DNA from: Erysipelothrix urinaevulpis
Lineage (GTDB): Bacteria; Bacillota_I; Bacilli_A; Erysipelotrichales; Erysipelotrichaceae
Assembly (NCBI RefSeq): GCF_009828835.1
Contig: NZ_WTTB01000002.1
Span: 1-64,000, forward strand
Reading direction: 5' to 3'
Length of the DNA stretch: 64,000 nucleotides
The notes under the pieces are model-generated. The model saw only the letters and a list, made by a program, of their open reading frames with translations, ran no database searches and was not told the DNA's origin. Within the stretch, counting starts at the first letter, position 1; each line of letters opens with the position of its first letter. A program made the translations under genes and the position numbers. Positions 51,363 through 61,224 of this stretch are shown piece by piece.

Positions 51363-52481
51363 ATGAAAGTATTAGTAACCGGATCATCGGGATTTGTGGG
51401 TAAGAACCTTGTCAGTACACTTGAAAACACAGATGGGTTTGAAGTCTTGACATTTGATCGTGAGAATAGTTTGGAAGATCTAGAGAACTATACGAAAGTG
51501 TGTGATTTTGTTGTCCATTTAGCAGGCATTAATCGTCCTGAAAATCCAGAAGACTTTTATAAGGGAAATGCTGGCTTAACCGAAAGCTTATGCGAATTAT
51601 TGGAAGAAGCAAAGAATCATGTTCCAATTCTAATATCAAGCAGTATTCAAGCAGAACTTGATAATGATTATGGTCAAAGTAAAAAAGAAGGTGAAAATCA
51701 TCTTTTAGCTTATGGCAACCGAACGGGTGCCCAAGTGATGATTTATCGCTTCCCAAATTTATTTGGAAAATGGACTCGACCATTTTACAACTCAGTTGTT
51801 GCCACATGGTCATATCAAATTGCTAGAGATGAAGAAATCCAAATTAATGATCCAAGTTATGAACTCAATCTTGTTTATATTGATGATTTAATTCTCGAGA
51901 TTTTACGAGCAATGGAAGGTAAAGGTCATAAAGTTCATGATGTTTACTATTCAGTACCAGTATCTTATTTTATCTCCTTAGGTCAGCTTGCTGACACCTT
52001 AAAATCATTTAGAGACAGTCGAAATAATCGCTATATCGCAAACATGTCTGATGATTTAACACGGAAATTATACAGTACGTATTTAAACTATTTACCAACC
52101 GATGCTTTTTCGTATCCACTTGTGATGCATCAAGATGATCGTGGTAGCTTTACGGAGTTTGTGAAATCAGATTATGCAGGACAAGTCAGTGTGAATGTAT
52201 CAAAACCTGGTGTGACAAAAGGCGAGCATTGGCATCATTCTAAAAATGAGAAGTTTTTAGTGGTTAAAGGAAAAGGTGTTATTAAGTTCAGGGATATCTA
52301 CAGTGATGAAATTATAGAATATTTTGTTTCTGATGAAAGCCTTGAGGTGGTTGATATTCCAACGGGCTACACTCATAACATTATTAATTTAGGTGATAAT
52401 GATATGGTTACAATCATGTGGGTCAATGAACCCTTTGATCCCAATACACCAGACACATTCTTTATGGAGGTGGAAAAGTGA
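51363..52481 (+). CDS. capF: Bifunctional reductase/epimerase CapF (FnlB) for UDP-L-FucNAc
   Basis: 372 residues. An N-terminal SDR domain (about 1-250) has VTGSSGFVGKNL, HLAGINRP, SSIQA and YGQSKKEGE (Tyr-x-x-x-Lys). A C-terminal cupin (about 255-370) has DDRGSFTEFVK, GEHWHHSKNEKFLVVKG (metal His residues) and IPTGYTHNIINLG. The cupin catalyses C3 epimerisation and the SDR part reduces C4. The length and both domains match CapF of Staphylococcus aureus. The stop overlaps the tagD GTG start. Confidence 0.95.
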   Translation: MKVLVTGSSGFVGKNLVSTLENTDGFEVLTFDRENSLEDLENYTKVCDFVVHLAGINRPENPEDFYKGNAGLTESLCELLEEAKNHVPILISSSIQAELDNDYGQSKKEGENHLLAYGNRTGAQVMIYRFPNLFGKWTRPFYNSVVATWSYQIARDEEIQINDPSYELNLVYIDDLILEILRAMEGKGHKVHDVYYSVPVSYFISLGQLADTLKSFRDSRNNRYIANMSDDLTRKLYSTYLNYLPTDAFSYPLVMHQDDRGSFTEFVKSDYAGQVSVNVSKPGVTKGEHWHHSKNEKFLVVKGKGVIKFRDIYSDEIIEYFVSDESLEVVDIPTGYTHNIINLGDNDMVTIMWVNEPFDPNTPDTFFMEVEK

Positions 52482-52864
52482 AAAAAGTAATTACATACGG
52501 TACCTTTGACTTACTTCACAAAGGACATATTAATATTCTTAAACGTGCAGCAGACTACGGTGATTATTTAGTTGTTGCTGTATCAAGTGATGAATTTAAT
52601 GCAATTAAAGGAAAAAAAGCATTTCATAGCTTTGAAGATCGAAAATATATTTTAGAAGCCATAAAATATGTTGATGAAGTCATTCGAGAAGATGATTGGG
52701 ATCAAAAACGTGATGATGTAAAAAATCACGATATCGATGTCTTTGTAATGGGTGATGATTGGGAAGGGGAATTTGATTTCCTAACCGATCAATGTGAGGT
52801 TGTTTATTTGGAAAGAACCCCTGATATTTCAACAACACAAATTAAAGAAAAGTTAAAACAATAG
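52478..52864 (+). CDS. tagD: Glycerol-3-phosphate cytidylyltransferase (TagD/TarD)
   Basis: 128-residue nucleotidyltransferase making CDP-glycerol from CTP and glycerol 3-phosphate. TYGTFDLLHKGHINIL (about residues 5-20) carries the HxGH motif, and the C-terminal RTPDISTTQIKEKL (about 112-125) is the RTxGISTT motif. It uses a GTG start four bases inside the capF end, with GGAGGTGG upstream. It splits the FucNAc gene set, which ties CDP-glycerol supply to this polymer. The likely consumer is the glycerophosphotransferase at 61964. Confidence 0.96.
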   Translation: MKKVITYGTFDLLHKGHINILKRAADYGDYLVVAVSSDEFNAIKGKKAFHSFEDRKYILEAIKYVDEVIREDDWDQKRDDVKNHDIDVFVMGDDWEGEFDFLTDQCEVVYLERTPDISTTQIKEKLKQ

Positions 52865-52876
52865 AAAGGGAAAACG

Positions 52877-54001
52877 ATGAAAAAATTTAAAGTAATGACA
52901 GTTGTGGGGACACGACCAGAAATAATTCGCTTATCTTCAGTGATTGAACGCTTGGAGGAAAGTGATGCAATTGAACATATATTAGTGCACACAGGTCAAA
53001 ATTATGATTATGAATTAAATGAAGTCTTTTTTCAAGATTTCAACATGCGTAAACCTGACTATTTTTTAAACGCAGCTCATGGTGGACCCATTGGAACCAT
53101 TGGTCAAATTCTTATAAGTATTGAACCAGTTCTAGAAGAGGTCAATCCTGATGCATTTCTAGTTTTAGGTGACACCAATTCATGTTTATGTTCAATCGCG
53201 GCTAAACGAAAGAAAATTCCAATTTTCCATATGGAAGCTGGAAATCGTTGTTTTGATCAAAGAGTTCCTGAAGAAACAAATCGTAAGATTGTTGATCACA
53301 CTGCAGATATCAACTTGACCTATAGTGATATTGCTCGGGAATATTTACTTCGCGAAGGCTTACCAGCAGATCGTGTTATTAAAACAGGAAGTCCTATGTA
53401 TGAAGTTTTGATGGCTCGTAAAGATAATATCGAAGCATCAAATATTCTAAAGGATTTAAACTTAAACGAAGGTGAATACTTTGTTGTTTCAGCTCATCGT
53501 GATGAAAACATTAGCAATGAAATCAATTTTATGAATCTTGTTGAGAGTTTAAATGAAATTGCGAAACAATATCAATTACCAATCATCATGAGTACGCACC
53601 CTCGAACACGCAATATGCTTGAAGCAAAAGGGGTTGAATTAGATCCATTGATTCAAACACTCAAACCACTTGGATTTAATGATTATGTTCATTTACAAAA
53701 ATATTCAAAAGCAACCTTGAGTGATAGTGGTACAATCAGTGAAGAATCCTCAATTCTAGGATTTAAAGCACTAAACTTAAGAGAAGCACACGAAAGACCA
53801 GAAGCCATGGAAGAAGCTTCTGTGATGATGGTAGGACTTCATAAAGAACGTATTTTACAAGGCCTTAAAGTTTTAGAAACTCAAGAAAAAGATACACTTC
53901 GCCTTGTAGCAGATTACTCAATGCCTAATGTCTCTGATAAAGTTGTTCGTATCATTTTATCTTATACAGATTATGTTAATAGAACAGTTTGGCACAAGTA
54001 G
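52877..54001 (+). CDS. capG: UDP-N-acetylglucosamine 2-epimerase type enzyme (CapG/FnlC)
   Basis: 374-residue GT-B-like epimerase that completes UDP-L-FucNAc synthesis by epimerising C2. VVGTRPEIIRLSSVIERL (about residues 9-26), HTGQNYDYELNEVFF, VLGDTNSCLCSIAAKR, HMEAGNRCFDQRVPEETNRKIVDH and SDSGTISEESSILGF are the family signatures. The N-terminal LSSVIERL and HMEAGNRCFD forms agree with CapG/FnlC more than WecB. AAAGGG precedes the ATG. Confidence 0.94.
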   Translation: MKKFKVMTVVGTRPEIIRLSSVIERLEESDAIEHILVHTGQNYDYELNEVFFQDFNMRKPDYFLNAAHGGPIGTIGQILISIEPVLEEVNPDAFLVLGDTNSCLCSIAAKRKKIPIFHMEAGNRCFDQRVPEETNRKIVDHTADINLTYSDIAREYLLREGLPADRVIKTGSPMYEVLMARKDNIEASNILKDLNLNEGEYFVVSAHRDENISNEINFMNLVESLNEIAKQYQLPIIMSTHPRTRNMLEAKGVELDPLIQTLKPLGFNDYVHLQKYSKATLSDSGTISEESSILGFKALNLREAHERPEAMEEASVMMVGLHKERILQGLKVLETQEKDTLRLVADYSMPNVSDKVVRIILSYTDYVNRTVWHK

Positions 54002-54013
54002 AATTGAGGGAAT

Positions 54014-55405
54014 ATGAAAATTAACAGTAAAAAATTATACAATACACTCTTTAATCCTAGTTATATTCAGCTATTTTTTATAGTCTTTCCACTAGTATTA
54101 GAAACACCAATGCTTCTACCCTTACTAAATTCATACTTAAAAATTGGTTTAGTATGGGGAGCGGCATATTTAGCGTTTGATCTATTTCATGAAAGAAGGT
54201 TTTTAGAAGATAAACATAGGCGTTTACTCCTTCTTTTCGTTGGTTTTTATACAATAACTATGATTATTAATATAAAAAATCCTAACTCAAGAATGAATTT
54301 AATCGGATATTTCTACATTGTTGTCCAAATGTTGATTATTACTATACAAGACACTGACCGTCAAGTTGCTTTAAGAAAATTAAAGTTTATCTCTAAAACA
54401 ATTATCACAGTAACATTAGTTTATTCAATTATTGGTCTTATATTGTTTATAATTCAGTACCATGATATTTTAATATATTCTAATAAACGCTATGTTCTTG
54501 GGTTTTATAGTAATCGCCTAGTCGGTATCTATCGAGGAATCACTTCCGCTACGATATCTATAGGAGTAATGTCAGCGTTCACTTACATGAATATAGTTTA
54601 TCGTGAAGATAGAAAAGTTTCAAAATATGCATTGGTGACTTTGTTAGTAAATTTTGTTCACTTAAGCTTGTCTAGTTCGCGAGGAATTCTCTATAGTCTT
54701 CTTGCTTATGTTTTAGTATTGTTTTTTCTATATGCAATATATTTCTTTAAGGAAATCACAATTAAAGGAATCGTTAAATCACTTGTTGTCTCAGCAGTGA
54801 TTGCTGGGTTACTATCAGGTGCTATATCCGGAACTAAAAAAGCCATGTCTTATCTACCATCATGGTATGCTCATAACTACGTTTATGTGAGTCAACTGGA
54901 TGAGGAGACTGGAGAAGCACCCGATATAGATGAAGGTCCTATTGATTTACATCGTGAAATACCTGAAAAATACGGTGCGTTAACAGGACGGCCAGTAATT
55001 TGGAAACAAGGTTTCGAAGCAATTAAGAAGAAACCAATATTTGGGTATGGAGCTTATAGTCATGCGAATATGATAACGTTAGGATTCAGTAGTGAAGTGT
55101 TTTCTCATTACCATAGTTTTTACATTCATAGTATGTTTAGTGCAGGAATATTAGGATCATTACCACTTTTCGCATTTATTGTAATAGCTGCAATTAAAGT
55201 ATTAAAGTATTTATTTGATAAAAACAACTTAACTGATAAAGATTATCTAATTATTGCCACATTGGCTGCTAGCTATGTATTCTTTGTTGTAGTAGGTTTT
55301 TCTGACACTACCAACATGTTTATTAACCGTTTTGAAGAATACTACTTCTGGACAATTCTAACAATCGGTTTATCCTTTTTGAAAATTAAAAAGTTAAAGA
55401 ATTAA
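54014..55405 (+). CDS. wzy: O-antigen polymerase/ligase-like membrane protein (Wzy/WaaL type)
   Basis: 463 residues, about twelve helices with one large external loop (about residues 285-355). The loop contains ALTGRPVIWKQGFEAIKKKPIFGYG, which is the conserved Wzy_C (O-antigen ligase/polymerase) motif with G-R-x-x-x-W. A following His (HYHSFYIHSMF) also matches. It probably polymerises the block 2 repeat unit. It starts 13 bp after capG, with GAGGGA upstream. Confidence 0.88.
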   Translation: MKINSKKLYNTLFNPSYIQLFFIVFPLVLETPMLLPLLNSYLKIGLVWGAAYLAFDLFHERRFLEDKHRRLLLLFVGFYTITMIINIKNPNSRMNLIGYFYIVVQMLIITIQDTDRQVALRKLKFISKTIITVTLVYSIIGLILFIIQYHDILIYSNKRYVLGFYSNRLVGIYRGITSATISIGVMSAFTYMNIVYREDRKVSKYALVTLLVNFVHLSLSSSRGILYSLLAYVLVLFFLYAIYFFKEITIKGIVKSLVVSAVIAGLLSGAISGTKKAMSYLPSWYAHNYVYVSQLDEETGEAPDIDEGPIDLHREIPEKYGALTGRPVIWKQGFEAIKKKPIFGYGAYSHANMITLGFSSEVFSHYHSFYIHSMFSAGILGSLPLFAFIVIAAIKVLKYLFDKNNLTDKDYLIIATLAASYVFFVVVGFSDTTNMFINRFEEYYFWTILTIGLSFLKIKKLKN

Positions 55406-55417
55406 AGGAGGTCAAGT

Positions 55418-56650
55418 ATGAGTAAAATTATGTTTATCAATTCTGTGGTTGATTTTGGGAGTACTGGTCGAATTGTCCGAACTTTGGCGGAAACTGCAAA
55501 AGGACAAGGTGATGAAGTTTGTATTGTTTATGGTAGAAAAGATTCAATTAAAATGGATGACACTTTTTATATGGGTAATACAATAAGTACTTTAAATCAT
55601 GTTTTTATGACGCGACTATTTGGTAATCATGGTTTACACTCTAACAACGCTACAAAAAAATTAATTGATAAAATCAAATCATTCAATCCTGATATCATTC
55701 ATTTACATAATCTGCATGGGTATTACTTAAACGTACCCATGCTTCTTAAATATTTAAATGGGACAGATATAAAAATTGTTTGGACACTTCACGATGCTTG
55801 GATTATATCTTCAAGTTCAGCAAGTTTTCTCTACAATGGATGTAAGGAGTGGGATGAAGGCTGTGTTAAATGTAATAATACAAAAGATTATCCTGAAGTT
55901 ATCTTATTTCCTAATGAGAAACGTAATTTCAAATGGAAGAAAGATCTAATTTCTAAAAATAGAAATTTAACGATTGTAACGCCTTCAGAATGGTTGAATA
56001 AACTTGTGAGTGATAGTTTCTTAAAAAACAAATCAATTATTACTATAAACAATGGTATTGATACAGAGGTATTTACTCCGAACGCATTCAACAAACTAAA
56101 TACTGAACTATCACAAAAAATTGGAAATCGCAAGGTTTTACTAGGGGTTGCCAGCGATTGGGAATTTAGAAAAGGATTAAGTTTTTTGGAAGAGTTAAGT
56201 CAAAAAGTAAGTGATAAATATGTTGTAGTAGTTGTTGGAGTTTCACAACAACAAAAAAATCATTTGCCAGATAACATGATTGGAGTATTACGAACTAATA
56301 ACACTGAAGAATTAGCCGCTTTGTATGCCAATGCTTTTGCTTACATAAACCCAACGTTGGATGATAACTTTCCAACTACAAATCTAGAAGCACTTTCATG
56401 TGGAACACCTGTTATTACATTCGATACGGGTGGCAGTGGTGAGTCAGTATCACCGACGACTGGTATCGTCGTTCAAGAGCGCTGTACTGAAGCAATTCAA
56501 CAAGCGATTCTTTTCTTAGAGACGAATAAAGAAGTTATTAACTACAAAGAAGAATGTAGAAATAGAGCAATCAATAAGTATGATCATAAGCGTTTTGTTA
56601 AGGAACAAATTAAACTTTATAATGACATTTTAAAGAAGGGATTGGTTTAA
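55418..56650 (+). CDS. Family 4 glycosyltransferase
   Basis: 410-residue GT-B enzyme of the GT4 family. The N-terminal half has NSVVDFGSTGRIVRTLAETA (about residues 8-27), IHLHNLHGYYLNVPML and WTLHDAWI. Cysteine residues in NGCKEWDEGCVKCN recall WcaC/EpsF-type transferases. The C-terminal half has VLLGVASDWEFRKGL and NPTLDDNFPTTNLEALSCGTPVITF (about 315-340). The acceptor is unknown. GGAGGTC precedes the ATG, and the Stealth gene follows immediately. Confidence 0.9.
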   Translation: MSKIMFINSVVDFGSTGRIVRTLAETAKGQGDEVCIVYGRKDSIKMDDTFYMGNTISTLNHVFMTRLFGNHGLHSNNATKKLIDKIKSFNPDIIHLHNLHGYYLNVPMLLKYLNGTDIKIVWTLHDAWIISSSSASFLYNGCKEWDEGCVKCNNTKDYPEVILFPNEKRNFKWKKDLISKNRNLTIVTPSEWLNKLVSDSFLKNKSIITINNGIDTEVFTPNAFNKLNTELSQKIGNRKVLLGVASDWEFRKGLSFLEELSQKVSDKYVVVVVGVSQQQKNHLPDNMIGVLRTNNTEELAALYANAFAYINPTLDDNFPTTNLEALSCGTPVITFDTGGSGESVSPTTGIVVQERCTEAIQQAILFLETNKEVINYKEECRNRAINKYDHKRFVKEQIKLYNDILKKGLV

Positions 56651-57646
56651 ATGAATAAAATTGATTTTGTAATTCCATGGGTTAATGGAAATGATATTGA
56701 ATGGCAAAAGGAAAAAGAACAGTATTCACCAAATAAAGGAACAGATGTTGGTGCGGTAAGATACCGTGATATGGATAATCTTGTTTACTTTTTTAGGGGT
56801 GTTGATAAATTTACACCGTGGGTCAATAAAATCTATTTTGTCACATGGGGTCATATTCCAGATTTTTTAGATATAAACCATCCAAAACTAGAAATTATTA
56901 ACCATAAAGATTATATACCTGAAGAATACTTACCAACGTTTTCTTCTCATCCGATCGAATTAAACTTTCATAGGATTCCTAATTTAAGCGAACAATTTGT
57001 CTATTTTAATGATGACATGTTTATTTTTGATAAAATGGAACCAACTGATTTTTTTGAAAATGGTTTACCAAAAGATCAACTTGAATTAGATTACATTACA
57101 TCAGATAAAGGAACTATTTTCCCTCATATTCTTCTTAATAATATAGATTTATTAAATCAAAATTATAATAAAAAGCAAGTTATGAAGACCCATAGAAAAA
57201 AATGGTATTCATCAAAATACGATTTGAAAACAAGAATCAAAAATTACTATTTTGGAAAATTAGGAAATTTCTCAGGTATTAAATGGCATCATTTACCTGC
57301 GCCATACTTAAAAACTACATTAGAACATGTATGGGAAAAAAATTATGAAGTATTACATAAAACATGCCTTAACAAATTCAGAAGTGCTAGTGATGTTAAC
57401 CAATACGTGTTTAGAAATGAGCAATTTGTAACTGGTCAATTTGAGCCAACTAATTTGAATAAATTAGGGAAATTTTATAATATGCCACATTTGAAAGAAC
57501 AATTAAGAATTGATTTAAAAAATAACAAATACAAAATGTATTGTGTGAATGATTCTGCAGAAATCGAAGATTTCGACCCATTGAAAGATGAAGTAAATTC
57601 ATATTTAAATGAAGTCTTACCTGATAAATCTTCATTCGAATTATAG
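56651..57646 (+). CDS. Stealth family sugar-1-phosphate transferase
   Basis: 331-residue member of the Stealth family, which builds hexose-phosphate linkages in bacterial capsules and is related to eukaryotic GlcNAc-phosphotransferase. CR1 is seen as IDFVIPWVNGNDIEW (about residues 4-18). CR2 is seen as RYRDMDNLVYFFRGVDKFTPWVNKIYFVTWG through NLSEQFVYFNDDMFI (about 38-128). CR3 is seen as HHLPAPYLKTTLEHVW (about 215-230), with a short CR4-like end. It would insert a phosphodiester-linked sugar in the block 2 polymer. It starts directly after the preceding stop, and LicD follows 10 bp later. Confidence 0.93.
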   Translation: MNKIDFVIPWVNGNDIEWQKEKEQYSPNKGTDVGAVRYRDMDNLVYFFRGVDKFTPWVNKIYFVTWGHIPDFLDINHPKLEIINHKDYIPEEYLPTFSSHPIELNFHRIPNLSEQFVYFNDDMFIFDKMEPTDFFENGLPKDQLELDYITSDKGTIFPHILLNNIDLLNQNYNKKQVMKTHRKKWYSSKYDLKTRIKNYYFGKLGNFSGIKWHHLPAPYLKTTLEHVWEKNYEVLHKTCLNKFRSASDVNQYVFRNEQFVTGQFEPTNLNKLGKFYNMPHLKEQLRIDLKNNKYKMYCVNDSAEIEDFDPLKDEVNSYLNEVLPDKSSFEL

Positions 57647-57656
57647 GAGGGTTTTT

Positions 57657-58478
57657 ATGACCGAATTAGACAAACTACATACTGTTCATTTAGAGCTAGC
57701 TGATGAACTTCATCGGATTTGCCTGGAAAACAATATAGAATATTTTCTAATTGCTGGCACGCTTCTCGGCGCTGTTCGACATAAGGGCTTCATTCCTTGG
57801 GATGATGATTTTGATATAGGGTTGAAACGAACAGAATATAATCGTTTGCTTGAGGTTCTTAAATTCGATCTAAATTCAAAATATTATACGATGACAATGT
57901 CGAATAACGAAAGATTCTCGTTGCCGTTTCTTAAATTAATGAAAAAAGATACACTTCTAGGGGAAGCAAATCTTCCTGATGATATTGACGATTATGGGAT
58001 TTTCATTGATGTTTTTCCTTTTGATGTAGTTCCTGAAAACGAAAAAGACTATAAAAAACATAAACGAAAGACAGAATTTTATAAAAAAATGTTGCTGATA
58101 AAAAATAATTATAAATTGAATTTACATTCTATGAGTCGTAAAATAATTTATTATATACTAAAAACTTTTTCGTTATTCTTGAGCAATGCTAATTTAAAGA
58201 AAAAGTTAGAAATCCAATGTACTTTATATGAATCACCGACATCCAATAAGAGAACCAATCTTGGGGGGGCGTATGGTTATGATCATGAAACAATTTCAAC
58301 AAACTATTTCAATGAGTTAGAGTTGTATGACTTTGAGGGACGTAAGTATTACTCGTTCAAAGATTATGATGGGTATCTTACACAATTTTACGGAGACTAT
58401 ATGCAACTGCCTCCAAAAGAAGAACGTGGCGACCGTCATAATTACAAGTATATTGTTTTTGATAAAAAGGAAGTGTAA
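57657..58478 (+). CDS. licD: LicD family phosphotransferase
   Basis: 273-residue nucleotidyltransferase-fold enzyme. YFLIAGTLLGAVRHKGFIPWDDDFDIG (about residues 27-53) is the LicD core with the metal-binding Asp cluster. LicD usually moves phosphocholine from CDP-choline to a sugar of capsule or teichoic acid; other substrates such as glycerol phosphate are known in the wider family. No licA, licB or licC gene is in the window. I chose ATG 57657, six bases after GGAGGG, instead of an earlier in-frame start inside the Stealth gene. Confidence 0.93.
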   Translation: MTELDKLHTVHLELADELHRICLENNIEYFLIAGTLLGAVRHKGFIPWDDDFDIGLKRTEYNRLLEVLKFDLNSKYYTMTMSNNERFSLPFLKLMKKDTLLGEANLPDDIDDYGIFIDVFPFDVVPENEKDYKKHKRKTEFYKKMLLIKNNYKLNLHSMSRKIIYYILKTFSLFLSNANLKKKLEIQCTLYESPTSNKRTNLGGAYGYDHETISTNYFNELELYDFEGRKYYSFKDYDGYLTQFYGDYMQLPPKEERGDRHNYKYIVFDKKEV

Positions 58479-58480
58479 TT

Positions 58481-60340
58481 TTGGAGAAAAAAGATTTCAA
58501 AACTATTGCTCTTAAAGTAGTTTTTATAGGCGTTTTCGCAATTTTTGGTTTTATCATTTTGGAGCTAGGCCTTAGAGAATTTAAAATATTATCTGTTTTT
58601 AGATTTGTTAGGAATCACAAAAAAATAATGGTTCTATCAGTGTTCACCATTGCAATGCTACTTACATTTATGAGTGTGATTTTTAATAATTTATGGACTT
58701 CAGCAATTTTATTGGTTTATGGTACACTTATTTTATCGGTATCAACCTATTTAAAAATTGAACTGAGAATCGAACCAGTATTCCCAAGTGACTTACTGTT
58801 TGTGACGAGCCTAAATGATTTAATTGGAATGGTAGATTTTAAGTACCTTATCATATTAATAGTTTTGACTTTATTTGTGATACTACTTATTAAGTCATTG
58901 ACAAAAATAAAACCTTTCTTTCTTTTTGAATCTCGTAAAGACTCATGGCGTTGCTCAAGTATCTTATTGATCGTCACAATTTTGTTCTTTGGCTTATCAA
59001 AAAATGTTCATGCCCAAAATAGTCGGTTTAGTAAAGTAATGAGTAAAACAGGGTTTCATGAAACAGGATGGAATCCATTAAGAACGTATCATGAAAATGG
59101 ATTTGTTCTTGGATTTATCAACAACTTTTCAGGAGAGGCTATTCCGAAACCTCATGAATATTCCAAAGAAAAAGTATTTGAAGTTCTTAGTGAATACCAA
59201 GAAAATGCAGACATTCGTAACAGAGATAGAGAAAATCAAAATTTTGAAGATATTTCTATTGTGTATATTTTAAGTGAATCTTTAGCAGACCCTGAGAATT
59301 TTAATGGCGTAAGTTTGGAAAAATCGCCAATCGAATACATCCAGGACCCTAGTGATAAGTATATGACTGGGAAACTTATTGTTCCTGCATATGGTGGAGG
59401 AACTTCTAATACGGAGTATGAAGTTTTAACTGGATTTTCGATTCAAGATTTAGAACAAAACATGGCAATGCCATTTCAACGTTTCTTATCAAACCACGAC
59501 ATGTTTCCTTCTATTGTTAGAGAGTATAAGCAAAGTAATAATCAAGAAGCTATTTCTATTCATAGTTTTCATTCGAAGTTGTACAAAAGAAGAACTGTTT
59601 ATAAAAAACTTGGTTTTGATTATAGTTTGTTTGAAGACGATATGAAGTATAAAGAAGTTGTTGATAACGGAAACTTTATATCAGATGCTTCCTCTTACCA
59701 AGAGACTTTGGATTACTTAAAGGCTGACGATAAAAGCAAGTTAATACATTTAGTAACCATGCAAAATCATACTCCTTATACAGATGTATATAATAAATAT
59801 GACTTTGAACCTAAAGTTGAAAATGGAAGTGAAAATGCATTAAATCAAATTAAGTATTATACTCAAGGTATTCACATTACAGATAAAGAAACAGAAAAAT
59901 TCATTGCGGAGATAGATAAAATGGACAAAAAAATTGTAGTACTATTATTTGGTGATCATCATCCAGGACTATATAATGATGTTAGATCCTTAAATAATCC
60001 ATTCAATTATGCAATGACAGATTTCTTTGTTTATAGTAATTTCACTGACAAAAAAGCTAAATTAGAAGGACCAGTTTCATCGACAGCACTTACAAATTTT
60101 GTTTATGATGCAGCTGATGTCAAAGTTAATGCAATTCATCAGCTAATATATGAATTAAGAATGAGTGTGGCAGCCAATAAAGGGACAGACTATTTGCTTA
60201 AAAGTGGATCAATTGTTGATGAGAATGATTTAGATACTCAACAACGTAAACTTCTTAATGATTATAAGTTGATTCAGTATGATTATATTGAGGGAAAAAA
60301 ATTCAGTGATGAGTTCATAAAGAATGAGGTTATAGAATGA
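58481..60340 (+). CDS. LtaS-like glycerophosphate transferase (sulfatase fold)
   Basis: 619 residues. About five N-terminal helices (about residues 8-175) anchor an extracellular alkaline-phosphatase/sulfatase domain (about 250-540). VYILSESLADP supplies a metal-binding Glu. GGGTSNTEYEVLTG places the catalytic Thr at T308, and the LFGDHHPG motif closes the metal site. Family members transfer glycerophosphate from phosphatidylglycerol to a growing polymer and release diacylglycerol. The GGGTxNTE form is common in capsule-linked members rather than LtaS proper. It has a TTG start with AAAAAGGAAG upstream. Its stop overlaps the diacylglycerol kinase gene. Confidence 0.9.
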   Translation: MEKKDFKTIALKVVFIGVFAIFGFIILELGLREFKILSVFRFVRNHKKIMVLSVFTIAMLLTFMSVIFNNLWTSAILLVYGTLILSVSTYLKIELRIEPVFPSDLLFVTSLNDLIGMVDFKYLIILIVLTLFVILLIKSLTKIKPFFLFESRKDSWRCSSILLIVTILFFGLSKNVHAQNSRFSKVMSKTGFHETGWNPLRTYHENGFVLGFINNFSGEAIPKPHEYSKEKVFEVLSEYQENADIRNRDRENQNFEDISIVYILSESLADPENFNGVSLEKSPIEYIQDPSDKYMTGKLIVPAYGGGTSNTEYEVLTGFSIQDLEQNMAMPFQRFLSNHDMFPSIVREYKQSNNQEAISIHSFHSKLYKRRTVYKKLGFDYSLFEDDMKYKEVVDNGNFISDASSYQETLDYLKADDKSKLIHLVTMQNHTPYTDVYNKYDFEPKVENGSENALNQIKYYTQGIHITDKETEKFIAEIDKMDKKIVVLLFGDHHPGLYNDVRSLNNPFNYAMTDFFVYSNFTDKKAKLEGPVSSTALTNFVYDAADVKVNAIHQLIYELRMSVAANKGTDYLLKSGSIVDENDLDTQQRKLLNDYKLIQYDYIEGKKFSDEFIKNEVIE

Positions 60341-61218
60341 AATTATTAGTTATTTATAACCCGGCTGCTGGATTAAAACGTCGTGATGAATTACAGATAA
60401 TTATAAAGTATCTTACAGAAAATAATTTCGATTATGAAGTCCATAAAACTCAGGTGGATTTTGGTCCGGATGAAATTTTAGCGTCTTCTGAACATAAAGT
60501 TGATGTGATAATTGTGGCAGGTGGGGATGGAACAGTTAGTCAAAGTATAAATGCTGTTCATAAGTATGGATGGGCATGTCCCATTTTGTTACTTCCTCTA
60601 GGTACCACAAATGAAATTAGTCAAAACTTAGGACAAAACACTAGTAACCTTATTTCACAACTAGAAAAATTAAAAACTATGAATACCATTTCGTTAGATT
60701 ATGGTCTAGTAAACAATTCAAAGACTTTCACATATGCGTTAACCTTTGGAAATTTTACAGAAGTTACTTATAAAACTCCACAAAAGATGAAAAATTGGTT
60801 GGGTTATCGAGCTTACATATTGTATGGGTTTTTGACTTTCAGGAAAATAAAGAAATACCGAGTACACATTAATTCTGATGAAGCATCACTGGGTGGTAAT
60901 TATGTTTTTGGAGCAGTAAGTAATTCGTCTTCTATGGGTAACATTTTCCACTATAATGATGACAAAATATCTTTAACTGATGGGCTATTTGAAGTATTGT
61001 TAATATCTAAACCAAATAGCGTAAAAGAATTACGACTTATATTAACTGGAATGATGCAGAATGACTACAGCAATGAAATGTTCACAACATTTAAATCCAG
61101 AGATTTAATTATAAAAACAAAACAAGATATTGACTGGAATATTGACGGCGAGTATGGTGGTTCTTATAAAAAACTAGAAATAGAAAATAAAAGACAATCA
61201 ATTCAATTAATAATTTGA
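60337..61218 (+). CDS. Diacylglycerol kinase (DgkB/LCB5-like)
   Basis: 293-residue soluble lipid kinase of the DAGK catalytic family. YNPAAGLKRRDEL (about residues 6-18), VIIVAGGDGTVSQSINAV (about 53-70) with the GGDGT motif, and PILLLPLGTTNEISQNL (about 77-93) are clear. It overlaps the LtaS-like gene as ATGA. Since that enzyme would release diacylglycerol, this kinase probably returns it to phosphatidic acid. The substrate is inferred from the context and family. Confidence 0.92.
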   Translation: MKLLVIYNPAAGLKRRDELQIIIKYLTENNFDYEVHKTQVDFGPDEILASSEHKVDVIIVAGGDGTVSQSINAVHKYGWACPILLLPLGTTNEISQNLGQNTSNLISQLEKLKTMNTISLDYGLVNNSKTFTYALTFGNFTEVTYKTPQKMKNWLGYRAYILYGFLTFRKIKKYRVHINSDEASLGGNYVFGAVSNSSSMGNIFHYNDDKISLTDGLFEVLLISKPNSVKELRLILTGMMQNDYSNEMFTTFKSRDLIIKTKQDIDWNIDGEYGGSYKKLEIENKRQSIQLII

Positions 61219-61224
61219 ATATTT

